DNA from: Betaproteobacteria bacterium
GTDB lineage: Bacteria > Pseudomonadota > Gammaproteobacteria > Burkholderiales > Usitatibacteraceae
Length of the DNA stretch: 14,321 nucleotides
NCBI GenBank assembly: GCA_012274175.1
Contig: JAAOZZ010000039.1
Coordinates: forward strand, 1 to 14,321
Reading direction: 5' to 3'
Positions within the stretch are counted from its first letter, which is position 1, and each line of letters begins with the position of its first letter. The translations under genes were made by a program, and so were the position numbers. Positions 1-9,461 of the stretch are shown here, piece after piece. The notes under the pieces were generated by a model that did no database searches, was not told the DNA's origin, and was given only the letters and a program-made list of their open reading frames with translations.

Positions 1-1059
1 ATCCACGCCGCGGTGCGGTGGTACCGGGAGCGTCCCGCCGCCGCCTGGCGGCTGGCGCTGCCCCTCGCGCCCGTGACCCTGCTCGTGGGCCTGTGGCTCG
101 CCCTGCGGCCTTCCGGGCCGGCCGACGCCTACGGCGTGACCAGCAGCGAGATGATCGCGGCCTGGCTGCACGAGCCGCTCGTCACCGCGCCCATCGCCGC
201 GCGATCGTTCCTCGACGGCTGGGTGTCCTCGTTCCTCGCGCAAGGCGCGGTGGGAACGATGCCCAGGGCGGTGCTGGCCGCCTTCGGAGCCCTCGCGCTC
301 GCCGGCGCGGTGCGCAAGGCGCTCATGAATCGCCTCGACGGCTGGTACGTCCTCGTCGCCGTGGGCATCACGTTCATGTGGGTCTTCGGGGAGAACAACA
401 CGCGCCGCCTGCTTTATCCCCTCGTGCCGCTGCTGATCCTGCACGCCGCCGAGCTTGCGCGCTCCCTCTGCAGCCGCCTGCGTTCCGGGCGCCATCGCGC
501 GGTCGCGCTCGCCGCGGTGGCGGCGCTGCCGGTGCTCGCGTGCCTGCCGGCCGCCGTGGTGCTCGTCCAGAAGGCCCAGGAGCGCGCGCCCGTGGAGCCC
601 GGATCGGGCTATGGGTACGCGGACGTGGTGGAGTTCTACACCACCATCAACCTTGCCCAGGCCCGCGCCGAGGCTGCCCAGACCATCGCGGTGCTCGACG
701 GGTTCGACGCGCTGCGCACGCTCACCCCGCCGCGCTCGAAGATCATGTGGATGCGGCCCGAGTACGTCGCGGTGCTGGGCGGGCGCGAAGGCGTGCCGTT
801 CTACTACAAGTGGGACGAGCGCCGTCTCGCCCGGGAGATCCTGCGCTCGGACGTGGATTACATCGTGCTCTCGTGGGTGTACAAGACCGACCTCGACAAC
901 CGGGTGGGCGATCCTTTCGACCTGCTGGCCCACGTGGGCCGGTACTCGCGGCCCGTGGCCGAGTTCGACAACGCCGCCACCGGCGTTCCTGCGTTCCTGC
1001 TGGTGCGCGTGGACCCCGCCGGCGTGCGGGCCTTCCTCGGGGCCGCGGGAACGTCCTAG
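1..1059 (+). CDS. Multi-membrane protein, GT-C glycosyltransferase-like, C-terminal part (5' end outside window)
   Basis: The frame is open from base 1 and ends at TAG 1057-1059, leaving 352 residues of a longer protein. A GTG at 13 could serve as a start, but nothing marks it as one and the frame continues upstream, so I treat the gene as truncated by the window edge. About five hydrophobic segments are visible, near residues 18-36, 88-106, 115-130, 138-152 and 168-190. They are followed by a soluble tail of about 160 residues, probably periplasmic. The 'NTRRLLYPLVPLLIL' stretch resembles the late membrane helices of GT39/GT87-type polyprenyl-phosphate sugar transferases. The N-terminal catalytic loop that would prove this lies outside the window. 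It converges on a gtrA-like gene, and a family 2 glycosyltransferase gene lies beyond that, which supports a role in glycan transfer. The substrate cannot be told. The membrane nature is clear; the enzymatic call is inference. Confidence 0.6.
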   Translation: MHAAVRWYRERPAAAWRLALPLAPVTLLVGLWLALRPSGPADAYGVTSSEMIAAWLHEPLVTAPIAARSFLDGWVSSFLAQGAVGTMPRAVLAAFGALALAGAVRKALMNRLDGWYVLVAVGITFMWVFGENNTRRLLYPLVPLLILHAAELARSLCSRLRSGRHRAVALAAVAALPVLACLPAAVVLVQKAQERAPVEPGSGYGYADVVEFYTTINLAQARAEAAQTIAVLDGFDALRTLTPPRSKIMWMRPEYVAVLGGREGVPFYYKWDERRLAREILRSDVDYIVLSWVYKTDLDNRVGDPFDLLAHVGRYSRPVAEFDNAATGVPAFLLVRVDPAGVRAFLGAAGTS

Positions 1060-1481
1060 GGACGGGTCGCGCCGAACACGAAGCGGCGGCGCGCGAAGTA
1101 GTTCCAGAAGAAGACGCAGCCCGTGGCGGCGACCTTCGCCGTGAACAGCCCCACCGACGCCACCTCGACGCACGCCCACAGGATCGCCGCGTTCAGCGCG
1201 AGGCCCACGGCGCTCACGAGGTACACCAAGGCGATCTCGGATTTCTTGCCGTACCGCTGCCCGCTCACGAACACGAAGCGCACGCTCAACACGTAGTTCA
1301 CGAGCGTGGCCAGGGTGAACGTGGCGGCCCCGACCGCCTGGTAGGGGAACCCCATCCACTGGGCCAGGACGACAAACAGGCCCACGTCCACGATGGCGGC
1401 GGTGCCGCCCACCAGGAAGTAGCGCGCGATCCCGCGCCGTTCAGCGGAATAGGTTGTACTTGAGGATGCAGTAGATCGCAC
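1056..1481 (-). CDS. GtrA-family membrane protein (putative polyprenyl-linked sugar flippase)
   Basis: This 141-residue protein has four predicted membrane helices, near 19-41, 47-72, 82-106 and 110-129, the usual GtrA topology and length. It carries the family's repeated aromatic/basic signature twice: 'VNYVLSVRFVF' at 61-71 and 'FFWNYFARRRFVF' at 124-136, each ending a helix pair. GtrA proteins are proposed to move polyprenyl-phosphate-linked sugars across the inner membrane for O-antigen, teichoic acid or arabinogalactan modification. The start is a GTG at 1481. It lies inside the upstream glycosyltransferase gene, giving a 41-base overlap; no later start keeps the first helix intact. Overlap and shared strand imply cotranscription and translational coupling with that transferase, the standard partner of GtrA. 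The stop codon overlaps the stop of the convergent gene. The family call is firm; direction of transport and cargo are unknown. Confidence 0.88.
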   Translation of the reverse strand: MRSTASSSTTYSAERRGIARYFLVGGTAAIVDVGLFVVLAQWMGFPYQAVGAATFTLATLVNYVLSVRFVFVSGQRYGKKSEIALVYLVSAVGLALNAAILWACVEVASVGLFTAKVAATGCVFFWNYFARRRFVFGATRP

Positions 1482-2136
1482 GCAGGCCGTCCTTGTAGCC
1501 TATCTTCTTGCCTTCCGCGTAGGTGCGGCCATAGTAGGAGATGCCCACCTCGTAGACGCGGTAGCCGCCCTTGGCGATCTTCGCGGTCACCTCGGGCTCG
1601 AAGCCGAAGCGATCCTCCTCGAGGTGGATCGCCTGGATCACCTCGCGCCGGAAGGCCTTGTAGCAGGTCTCCATGTCCGTGAGGTTGAGGTTGGTGAGCA
1701 TGTTCGACAGGAGCGTGAGCAGCCCGTTGCCCATGCGGTGCCAGAAGTAGAGGACGCGGTGGGGCTCCGCGCCCATGAAGCGGGATCCGAACACCACGTC
1801 GGCGCGTCCCTCGATGATCGGCGCCAGCAGCCGGCCGTATTCGTTCGGGTCGTATTCGAGGTCGGCGTCCTGGATCACCACCAGCTCGCCCGTGGCCGCC
1901 TGGATGCCGGTGCGCAGCGCCGCACCCTTGCCGCGGTTCACCTCGTGCAGGATCACCCGGTCGATGCGGTCCTTCAGCTCACCCGCGAGCCGCTCGCGCG
2001 TGCCGTCGGTGGAGCCGTCGTCCACGACGATGATCTCCTTGTCCGGGTACGGCGCCGCACGCACGGCCTCCACGAGGCCGACTATCGTCGCGGCTTCGTT
2101 GTAGCACGGGATGATGATCGACAGCTTCATGGTCAT
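1441..2136 (-). CDS. Family 2 glycosyltransferase (DPM1/GtrB-like, polyprenyl-phosphate sugar transferase)
   Basis: This is a 231-residue GT-A fold enzyme. It opens with the GT2 strand 'KLSIIIPCYNE' (4-14). The nucleotide-binding 'VVDDGSTDGT' follows at 37-46 and the metal-binding 'DADLEYDP' at 90-97; 'GSRFMG' is at 117-122. The later acceptor region includes 'TDMETCYKAFRR' (153-164). It lacks the two C-terminal membrane helices of Shigella GtrB, so it resembles soluble dolichol-phosphate mannose/glucose synthases that work at the membrane surface. The expected reaction is NDP-sugar + polyprenyl phosphate giving polyprenyl-phosphate sugar on the cytoplasmic face. ATG at 2136 is chosen because it overlaps the stop of the glycerate kinase gene as ATGA; a second ATG at 2130 is possible. 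The gtrA-like gene begins inside its 3' end. Sugar identity cannot be read from the sequence. Confidence 0.9.
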   Translation of the reverse strand: MTMKLSIIIPCYNEAATIVGLVEAVRAAPYPDKEIIVVDDGSTDGTRERLAGELKDRIDRVILHEVNRGKGAALRTGIQAATGELVVIQDADLEYDPNEYGRLLAPIIEGRADVVFGSRFMGAEPHRVLYFWHRMGNGLLTLLSNMLTNLNLTDMETCYKAFRREVIQAIHLEEDRFGFEPEVTAKIAKGGYRVYEVGISYYGRTYAEGKKIGYKDGLRAIYCILKYNLFR

Positions 2137-3404
2137 TGCACCAGGATCACGCGAAAGTCGTTCACGTTGGTGCGCGTGGGCCCGGTGACGACCAGGTCTC
2201 CCAGCGCGCAAAAGAATCCGTAGCCGTCGTTGTCCGCGAGCAGCGCCTTCGGGTTCATGCCCAGGGCTTGCGCGCGCGCGAGCGCGTCGGGTGCCAGCAC
2301 GGCACCGGCGTTGTCCTCGCTGCCGTCGATGCCGTCGGTGTCGCAGGCGATCGCCCACGTGTCCTCGAGCGCCGCGAGCTCGATGGCGAGGGAGAGCAGG
2401 AACTCGCTGCAGCGCCCCCCGCGCCCATGCCCGCGCAGCGTGACCGTGGTCTCGCCCCCGGAGATGAGCGCCACCGGCGCCTTTGCCGGCTGCCCATGGT
2501 CGCGGATCTCGCGGGCGAGCGCGGCGTAGGGCTTGGCCACCTGCGCGGCCTCCCCGGTCACGCTGTCGCCCAGCACGAGCGGCGCGATCCCCCGCTGCCG
2601 GAAGTGCTCGGCGCCCGCCATGAGGCTGCCGTGGGCCGTGGCGATCACGCGGTTCTCCACGCGGGCGAACGCCCTGTCGCCGGGCTTGGGCGTTTCCGTC
2701 CGGCGTCCGGCGGCGCCCTCGCGCAAGTGCTCCGCGACCGACGGCGGGGCCGCCACGCCGAAGCGCTGGAGGATCTCGATCGCCTGCGCGAACGTGGAAG
2801 GATCCGGGGCGCACGGCCCCGATGCGATGTGGGTAGGATCGTCGCCCGTCACGTCGGAGATCACGAGCGCCAGCACCCGCGCGCCCGTGGCGAGGGCGAG
2901 CCGTCCGCCCTGTATGGCCGACAGATGCTTGCGCACGGTGTTCATGTCCTGGATCGGCGCACCGCTCGCGAGCAGCGCCCGGGTCACGCCCTTCAGGTCC
3001 TCCATCGCAACGCCTTCCGCGGGCAGCGCCAGCAGCGATGATCCGCCGCCGGAAACGAGGACGAGCAGCAGGTCGTCCTCGCCCAGCGCGCGCGCCGCGG
3101 CGAGGATCTCGCGCGCAGCCGCCTCGCCGCGTTCGTCGGGAACCGGATGCCCCGCTTCGACCACGCGGATGCGTCGCGTGGCGGTGCCATGCCCGTAGCG
3201 CGTGATCACCACGCCCTTGAGCGGCGCATCGGCGGGCCAATGGGATTCCACCGCAAGCGCCATCGCGCCGGCCGCCTTGCCCGCGCCGACCACCACCGTG
3301 CCTCCGCGCGGCGGGGCGGGCAGATGGTCGGGCACGATCTTCAGGGGGTCGGCGGCCGCGAGCGCGGCCTGGAAGCTTCCGATGAGCAGTTCGCGCGGGT
3401 TCAT
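2133..3404 (-). CDS. Glycerate 2-kinase (GckA/TtuD family, DUF4147 + MOFRL)
   Basis: This 423-residue protein has the two-domain layout of class II glycerate kinases, sometimes annotated as hydroxypyruvate reductase TtuD. Visible motifs are 'GAGKAAGAM' (40-48), 'GHPVPD' (85-90), the phosphate-binding 'SGGGSSLL' (118-125) and 'NTVRKHLS' (155-162). 'DTDGIDGSEDNAGA' lies near 347-360, and the C-terminal MOFRL signature 'GPTRTNVND' is at 408-416. The enzyme phosphorylates D-glycerate with ATP to 2-phosphoglycerate, feeding glyoxylate/tartronate semialdehyde or serine-pathway carbon into glycolysis; it is cytoplasmic. The start at 3404 gives a full-length family member. The gene lies 43 bases downstream of uvrA on the same strand, and its stop overlaps the start of the glycosyltransferase gene (ATGA). 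Older annotation as reductase is a naming artefact of the family. Kinase is the better call, though activity is inferred. Confidence 0.9.
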   Translation of the reverse strand: MNPRELLIGSFQAALAAADPLKIVPDHLPAPPRGGTVVVGAGKAAGAMALAVESHWPADAPLKGVVITRYGHGTATRRIRVVEAGHPVPDERGEAAAREILAAARALGEDDLLLVLVSGGGSSLLALPAEGVAMEDLKGVTRALLASGAPIQDMNTVRKHLSAIQGGRLALATGARVLALVISDVTGDDPTHIASGPCAPDPSTFAQAIEILQRFGVAAPPSVAEHLREGAAGRRTETPKPGDRAFARVENRVIATAHGSLMAGAEHFRQRGIAPLVLGDSVTGEAAQVAKPYAALAREIRDHGQPAKAPVALISGGETTVTLRGHGRGGRCSEFLLSLAIELAALEDTWAIACDTDGIDGSEDNAGAVLAPDALARAQALGMNPKALLADNDGYGFFCALGDLVVTGPTRTNVNDFRVILVQ

Positions 3405-3447
3405 GGATCTCTTGGCCGGGAAGGGTACCTGCCGCGCGCGGCCCGGT

Positions 3448-6309
<2,862 letters not shown>

Positions 6310-6322
6310 AGGGCAATCTGCT

Positions 6323-6328
6323 AATATA
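6323..6328 (-). promoter_or_regulatory. Candidate -10 element (TATATT) for uvrA
   Basis: Read on the minus strand, TATATT matches the sigma-70 -10 consensus at five of six bases and lies 13 bases before the uvrA ATG. The best -35 is poor (TTGGAG at 6353-6348, 19-base spacer). If used, transcription would begin only about 7 bases before the start codon, so the message would be almost leaderless. No Shine-Dalgarno is visible either. The AT-rich patch is conspicuous in this GC-rich DNA, but the assignment is tentative. Confidence 0.35.
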
Positions 6329-6382
6329 CCTCAGCCTTCATTGCCTGCTCCAATCCCCATTTCGGTGAATCCCCCGGCCCGC

Positions 6383-7558
6383 ATGAGCCCGAGCGAGCTG
6401 CGAGCGAGCCTTTCGCTCGCCGGCATCTTCGGCCTTCGGATGCTGGGCATGTTCATCATCCTGCCGGTGTTCAGCCTCTGGGCCCTGGGTCGTCCGGGCT
6501 GGGACCTGCAGCTGGTCGGGGTGGCCCTGGGCGCCTACGGCCTCACCCAGGCGATCCTGCAGATCCCGTACGGGCGGCTTTCGGACCGCTACGGGCGCAA
6601 GCCCCTGCTGTACGTGGGGCTCGCCGCCATGGCCGCCGGCAGCTTCCTCTGCGCGGTGTCGCAGACGCCCTGGGCCATGATCTTGGGGCGCGTCGTGCAG
6701 GGCATGGGCGCGATCTCGGGCGTGGCGATCGCGGCCGCGGCCGACCTCACCCGCGACAGCCAGCGCTCCAAGGCGATGGCGATCATCGGATCGACGATCG
6801 GCGCGGCCTTCGCGGTGTCGTTCGTGGCCGCCCCTTCCCTCGAGCAATACATCGGGATGCCGGGCATCTTCACCGCCACCGGCACGCTGGCACTCGCGGC
6901 GATGGCGGTCGCGCGCTGGGTGGTGCCGGAGGCGCCGATGTCGGGCCATGCGCCCGGGGCCGTCGCCCTGTGGCAAGTGCTGCGGATTCCCGAGCTGGTG
7001 CGGCTCAACGTCGGCATCTTCTCGCTGCACGCGGTCCTGATGGCGATGTTCGTCGTGGTGCCGGTGGCGCTCGTGCGCGCGGGGCTGCCGGCGGCGCACC
7101 ACTGGTGGGTGTACCTGGGAGCGATGGCCGCCGGAACGGCGCTCATGGTTCCGGCCGTGGCGAGCCGCGCGGCCCGCCGGGAGCGTCCGATCTTCCTGGG
7201 CGCCATCGCGGTGCTGGGGTTGGGAATGGCCGCGCTCGCCGCGGGACTGGGCAGCATCGCGGCGACTTCCGGCGCGCTGGTCATCTTCTTCGCGGGCTTC
7301 AACGTTCTGGAAGCCAAGCTCCCGGCGCTCGTGTCGCGCGCCGCGCCCGCGACGGCGCGCGGGGCGGCCACGGGGATCTATTCGAGCGTACAGTTCTTCG
7401 GGACGTTCGTCGGCGCCGCCGCCGGCGGGAGCATCGCGCAGCACGCAGGGTTCGCGGCGACGCTCACGGTGTGCCTCGCGGTGATCGCCGCCTGGCTCGC
7501 CGTCGCGTGGAACATGGGGGGTTTTGTCGCGGCGGCCCCGGGCACGGCGCGACACTGA
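6383..7558 (+). CDS. MFS transporter, YajR-like drug/H+ antiporter family, without the C-terminal YAM domain
   Basis: This 391-residue inner-membrane protein has about 12 hydrophobic segments. The N-terminal '[14 protein letters not shown]' (16-29) and '[20 protein letters not shown]' (50-69) closely resemble E. coli YajR. MFS motif A, '[13 protein letters not shown]', is at 64-76 between helices 2 and 3. A second family block, '[15 protein letters not shown]' (305-319), precedes '[10 protein letters not shown]' (331-340). The protein ends soon after the last helix, so it lacks the ferredoxin-like YAM domain carried by YajR itself. Substrate is unknown; proton-coupled efflux is the family expectation. 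ATG 6383 is chosen because the protein then begins like its family; an in-frame GTG at 6365 would add six residues, and neither has a good Shine-Dalgarno. The gene is divergent from uvrA (73-base gap) and 26 bases ahead of ssb. Confidence 0.92.
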   Translation: MSPSELRASLSLAGIFGLRMLGMFIILPVFSLWALGRPGWDLQLVGVALGAYGLTQAILQIPYGRLSDRYGRKPLLYVGLAAMAAGSFLCAVSQTPWAMILGRVVQGMGAISGVAIAAAADLTRDSQRSKAMAIIGSTIGAAFAVSFVAAPSLEQYIGMPGIFTATGTLALAAMAVARWVVPEAPMSGHAPGAVALWQVLRIPELVRLNVGIFSLHAVLMAMFVVVPVALVRAGLPAAHHWWVYLGAMAAGTALMVPAVASRAARRERPIFLGAIAVLGLGMAALAAGLGSIAATSGALVIFFAGFNVLEAKLPALVSRAAPATARGAATGIYSSVQFFGTFVGAAAGGSIAQHAGFAATLTVCLAVIAAWLAVAWNMGGFVAAAPGTARH

Positions 7559-7570
7559 AACGGACTTACG

Positions 7571-7576
7571 AAAGGG
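7571..7576 (+). promoter_or_regulatory. Ribosome binding site of ssb
   Basis: AAAGGG ends eight bases before ATG 7585. It settles the ssb start against the out-of-frame ATG at 7580 and against longer upstream extensions of the frame. Confidence 0.7.
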
Positions 7577-7584
7577 ACAATGCC

Positions 7585-8064
7585 ATGGCATCGGTGAACA
7601 AGGTGATCCTCATCGGCAATCTCGGGCGCGATCCCGAGACCCGCTACATGCCCGACGGGGGCGCCATCACGAACATATCGGTCGCGACGACCGACGTGTG
7701 GAAGGACAAGAACGGCGAGAAGCAGGAGAAGACCGAATGGCACCGCGTGGCCTTCTTCGGCAAGCTGGCGGAGATCGCCGGCGAGTACCTGAAGAAGGGA
7801 AGCCAGGTGTACGTCGAGGGCCGCCTGCAGACGCGCAAATGGCAGGACAAGGACGGCCAGGACAAGTACACCACGGAAGTCATCGCCGATCGCATGCAGA
7901 TGCTGGGATCGCGCCAGGGCATGGGCGGCGGCGGCGGCGAGCGCACCGAGCGCACGGAGCGGGAGCCGGAGCGCGAAGGCGGGGCTGCGCGCCCGGCGGC
8001 CAAGCCCGCGGCCAAGGCGGCCGGCGGCAAGTTCGACGATTTCGAAGACGACATTCCGTTCTAG
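7585..8064 (+). CDS. ssb: Single-stranded DNA-binding protein
   Basis: This is a 159-residue SSB that coats single-stranded DNA during replication, repair and recombination, working as a tetramer. Residues 1-110 are the OB fold, beginning '[18 protein letters not shown]'. DNA-stacking aromatics are in place: W39, W52, F57/F58 and W86, matching E. coli W40, W54, F60 and W88. Residues 111-148 form a disordered linker rich in Gly, Glu/Arg and Ala/Pro/Lys. The C-terminal tip '[10 protein letters not shown]' (150-159) is the conserved acidic peptide that recruits partners such as exonuclease I, RecO and the chi subunit. A clear Shine-Dalgarno precedes the start. The gene sits 26 bases after the MFS gene and 18 bases before htpX, so the three are probably cotranscribed. 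All key features are intact. Confidence 0.98.
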   Translation: MASVNKVILIGNLGRDPETRYMPDGGAITNISVATTDVWKDKNGEKQEKTEWHRVAFFGKLAEIAGEYLKKGSQVYVEGRLQTRKWQDKDGQDKYTTEVIADRMQMLGSRQGMGGGGGERTERTEREPEREGGAARPAAKPAAKAAGGKFDDFEDDIPF

Positions 8065-8082
8065 GGTTCGCCTGAAGACTCC

Positions 8083-8955
8083 ATGAAGCGCATCTTCCTG
8101 TTCCTCGTCACCAACCTCGCCGTGGGGCTGGTGCTCTCGATCACGCTGTCGATCCTCGGGGTGAACCGCTACCTCGCGGGCACGGGCCTCAACGTGGGCG
8201 CGCTCGCCGTGTTCTCGGTGATCGTCGGTTTCGCCGGCTCGTTCATCTCGCTGCTGATCTCGAAGCCGATGGCCAAGTTCTCCGTCGGGGCGCGCGTGAT
8301 CGATGCGCCCGCGGGAGCCGACGAGCAGTGGCTGGTGGCGACCGTGCGGGGCCTCGCGGACAAGACCGGCATCGGCATGCCAGAGGTCGCCCTGTACGAC
8401 GGGCCGCCCAATGCATTCGCCACCGGGGCGTTCCGCGACTCCGCTCTCGTCGCGGTGTCCACCGGCTTGCTCGAGTCCATGACCCGGGAAGAGGTGGAGG
8501 CGGTGTTGGGCCACGAGATCTCCCACGTGGCCAACGGCGACATGGTCACCCTCACGCTGATCCAGGGCGTGGTCAACACGTTCGTGGTGTTCTTCGCGCG
8601 CGTCGTGGGATACGTCGTCGATCGCGCGGTGTTCCGCACCGAGCGCGGCATCGGCATGGGGTATTACCTCACCGTCTTCGCGTGCGAGATCGTCTTCGGC
8701 GTGGTCGCCTCGATCATCGTCGCGTGGTTCTCGCGCCAGAGGGAGTTCCGCGCCGACGCGGGGTCGGCCACCTTGCTGGGCTCCCCGCGCCCCATGGTCG
8801 CCGCGCTGCGCCGGCTGGGCGGCCTGGAGCCTGGAGCGCTTCCCCAGGCGTTCCAGGCCCATGGCATCACGGAAGGCAATCGTTTCCTGGGGCTCTTCGC
8901 GAGCCACCCGCCCCTCGAGGAGCGCATCGCGGCCCTGGAGAGCCGGCGCCCCTGA
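8083..8955 (+). CDS. htpX: Membrane zinc metalloprotease HtpX
   Basis: This 290-residue M48B protease is embedded in the inner membrane and degrades misfolded membrane proteins alongside FtsH. Two N-terminal helices lie near 4-26 and 36-60. The zinc-binding 'HEISH' is at 144-148, and the third ligand is E221 in '[10 protein letters not shown]'. Two more hydrophobic segments (about 157-180 and 192-215) lie between the zinc-binding sites, as in E. coli HtpX. '[14 protein letters not shown]' near the C-terminus is also typical. ATG 8083 gives the classic '[14 protein letters not shown]' start. Upstream 'GAAGA' is a weak Shine-Dalgarno. The gene follows ssb by 18 bases and probably ends the MFS-ssb-htpX transcript. 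In many relatives htpX responds to envelope stress (CpxR, heat); no such site is visible here. Confidence 0.97.
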   Translation: MKRIFLFLVTNLAVGLVLSITLSILGVNRYLAGTGLNVGALAVFSVIVGFAGSFISLLISKPMAKFSVGARVIDAPAGADEQWLVATVRGLADKTGIGMPEVALYDGPPNAFATGAFRDSALVAVSTGLLESMTREEVEAVLGHEISHVANGDMVTLTLIQGVVNTFVVFFARVVGYVVDRAVFRTERGIGMGYYLTVFACEIVFGVVASIIVAWFSRQREFRADAGSATLLGSPRPMVAALRRLGGLEPGALPQAFQAHGITEGNRFLGLFASHPPLEERIAALESRRP

Positions 8956-8966
8956 GCCTCGCCCAT

Positions 8967-8982
8967 CGCCCCGCCCGGGGCG
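8967..8982 (+). terminator. GC-rich hairpin downstream of htpX (possible terminator)
   Basis: CGCCCC and GGGGCG form a perfect 6-base stem around a 4-base loop, 11 bases after the htpX stop. There is no following T-run, so it is not a canonical intrinsic terminator. It may protect the 3' end or mark a Rho-dependent stop. Confidence 0.35.
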
Positions 8983-8986
8983 TGTG

Positions 8987-9001
8987 CGGGGTGGCGCCCC
9001 G
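8987..9001 (+). terminator. Second GC hairpin downstream of htpX
   Basis: CGGGG and CCCCG pair around TGGCG. It lies directly after the previous hairpin, and again no T-tract follows. The two stems share G/C-rich arms and could pair alternatively (8977-8981 with 8997-9000). Apart from these hairpins and a promoter near 9091, I see nothing in the 170-base gap. Confidence 0.3.
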
Positions 9002-9090
9002 CGGCAGCCCTTGAGAGGGGACGGCGGCGGCCTCATCTTCCTTGGGGGGCGAGTGCCCATGGCGCACCGCACAAATGCGCCAAGTCCTTC

Positions 9091-9099
9091 TGTTAAAAT
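9091..9099 (+). promoter_or_regulatory. Extended -10 promoter of the fmdB-DUF502-aspS cluster
   Basis: TGTTAAAAT combines an extended -10 TG with TAAAAT, which matches five of six consensus bases. It begins 35 bases before the fmdB ATG. No recognisable -35 lies 15-19 bases upstream, which fits an extended -10 promoter. It is the only AT-rich patch in the gap and lies after the htpX hairpins. It probably drives fmdB and, by readthrough, the genes downstream. Confidence 0.6.
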
Positions 9100-9113
9100 G
9101 CGATTTCAGGAAC

Positions 9114-9118
9114 AGGGA
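9114..9118 (+). promoter_or_regulatory. Ribosome binding site of fmdB
   Basis: AGGGA is seven bases before ATG 9126. It fixes the start at 'MPIYEY' and rules out the upstream in-frame starts beginning at 9042. Confidence 0.7.
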
Positions 9119-9125
9119 GATTCCG

Positions 9126-9425
9126 ATGCCGATCTACGAATATCGATGCGCGAGTTGCGGCCACCAGCAGGAATTCCTGCAGAAGGTGAGCGATGCGCCG
9201 CGCACGGTGTGCACGCAATGCGGCAAGGCTTCCTTCTCGAAGATGGTCACCGCGGCGGGCTTCCAGCTCAAGGGCAGCGGATGGTACGCCACCGACTTCC
9301 GCAACAGCGGCACGAAGCCCGCTGCCAAGCCCGCGGAAACGCCGAAGGGGGACGCGAAGCCGGCCGAGGGCGCCAAGGAAGCCTCCGCGCCTTCATGCGG
9401 CGGGGGCGGGTGCGCTTGCCATTGA
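9126..9425 (+). CDS. FmdB-family zinc ribbon regulatory protein
   Basis: This 99-residue protein starts 'MPIYEYRCASCG', the hallmark of the FmdB/CxxC_CxxC_SSSS family. A single zinc ribbon is formed by C8/C11 and C29/C32. 'GFQLKGSGWYATDF' (45-58) is the conserved stretch after it. Residues 62-90 are a low-complexity Lys/Pro/Ala linker, and the end is 'SCGGGGCACH' with three Cys and a terminal His. The family is named after a putative regulator of formamidase genes in Methylophilus, but the function of most members is unknown; DNA, RNA or ribosome association has been suggested. The gene is the first of a cluster with a DUF502 gene 36 bases on and aspS beyond, a grouping I recall as common in betaproteobacteria. 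The family is certain; the role is not. Confidence 0.93.
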   Translation: MPIYEYRCASCGHQQEFLQKVSDAPRTVCTQCGKASFSKMVTAAGFQLKGSGWYATDFRNSGTKPAAKPAETPKGDAKPAEGAKEASAPSCGGGGCACH

Positions 9426-9461
9426 CGCGCCCGGCGCCGCGCGCGGCACCGTGAGCCTGCG

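Noticed and set aside
2137..3240. N-terminal extension of the GT2 glycosyltransferase into a 599-residue protein
   Set aside because: The extra residues are an out-of-frame reading of the glycerate kinase gene. The GT2 fold begins at the ATGA overlap at 2136.
7921..8040. Repetitive Gly/Glu/Arg/Ala codons in ssb that resemble short tandem repeats
   Set aside because: This is the ordinary disordered linker of SSB, not a DNA repeat element.
7378..9072. Open frame of about 560 codons on the - strand opposite ssb and htpX
   Set aside because: Antisense to two well-supported genes and without any domain; an artefact of high GC.
9042..9125. Longer start for the FmdB-family gene
   Set aside because: It would run through the extended -10 promoter and the Shine-Dalgarno. 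The family begins at MPIYEY.
9436..9447. Self-complementary GCCGCGCGCGGC between fmdB and the DUF502 gene
   Set aside because: Short, with no loop and no conserved context; likely chance in DNA of this composition.
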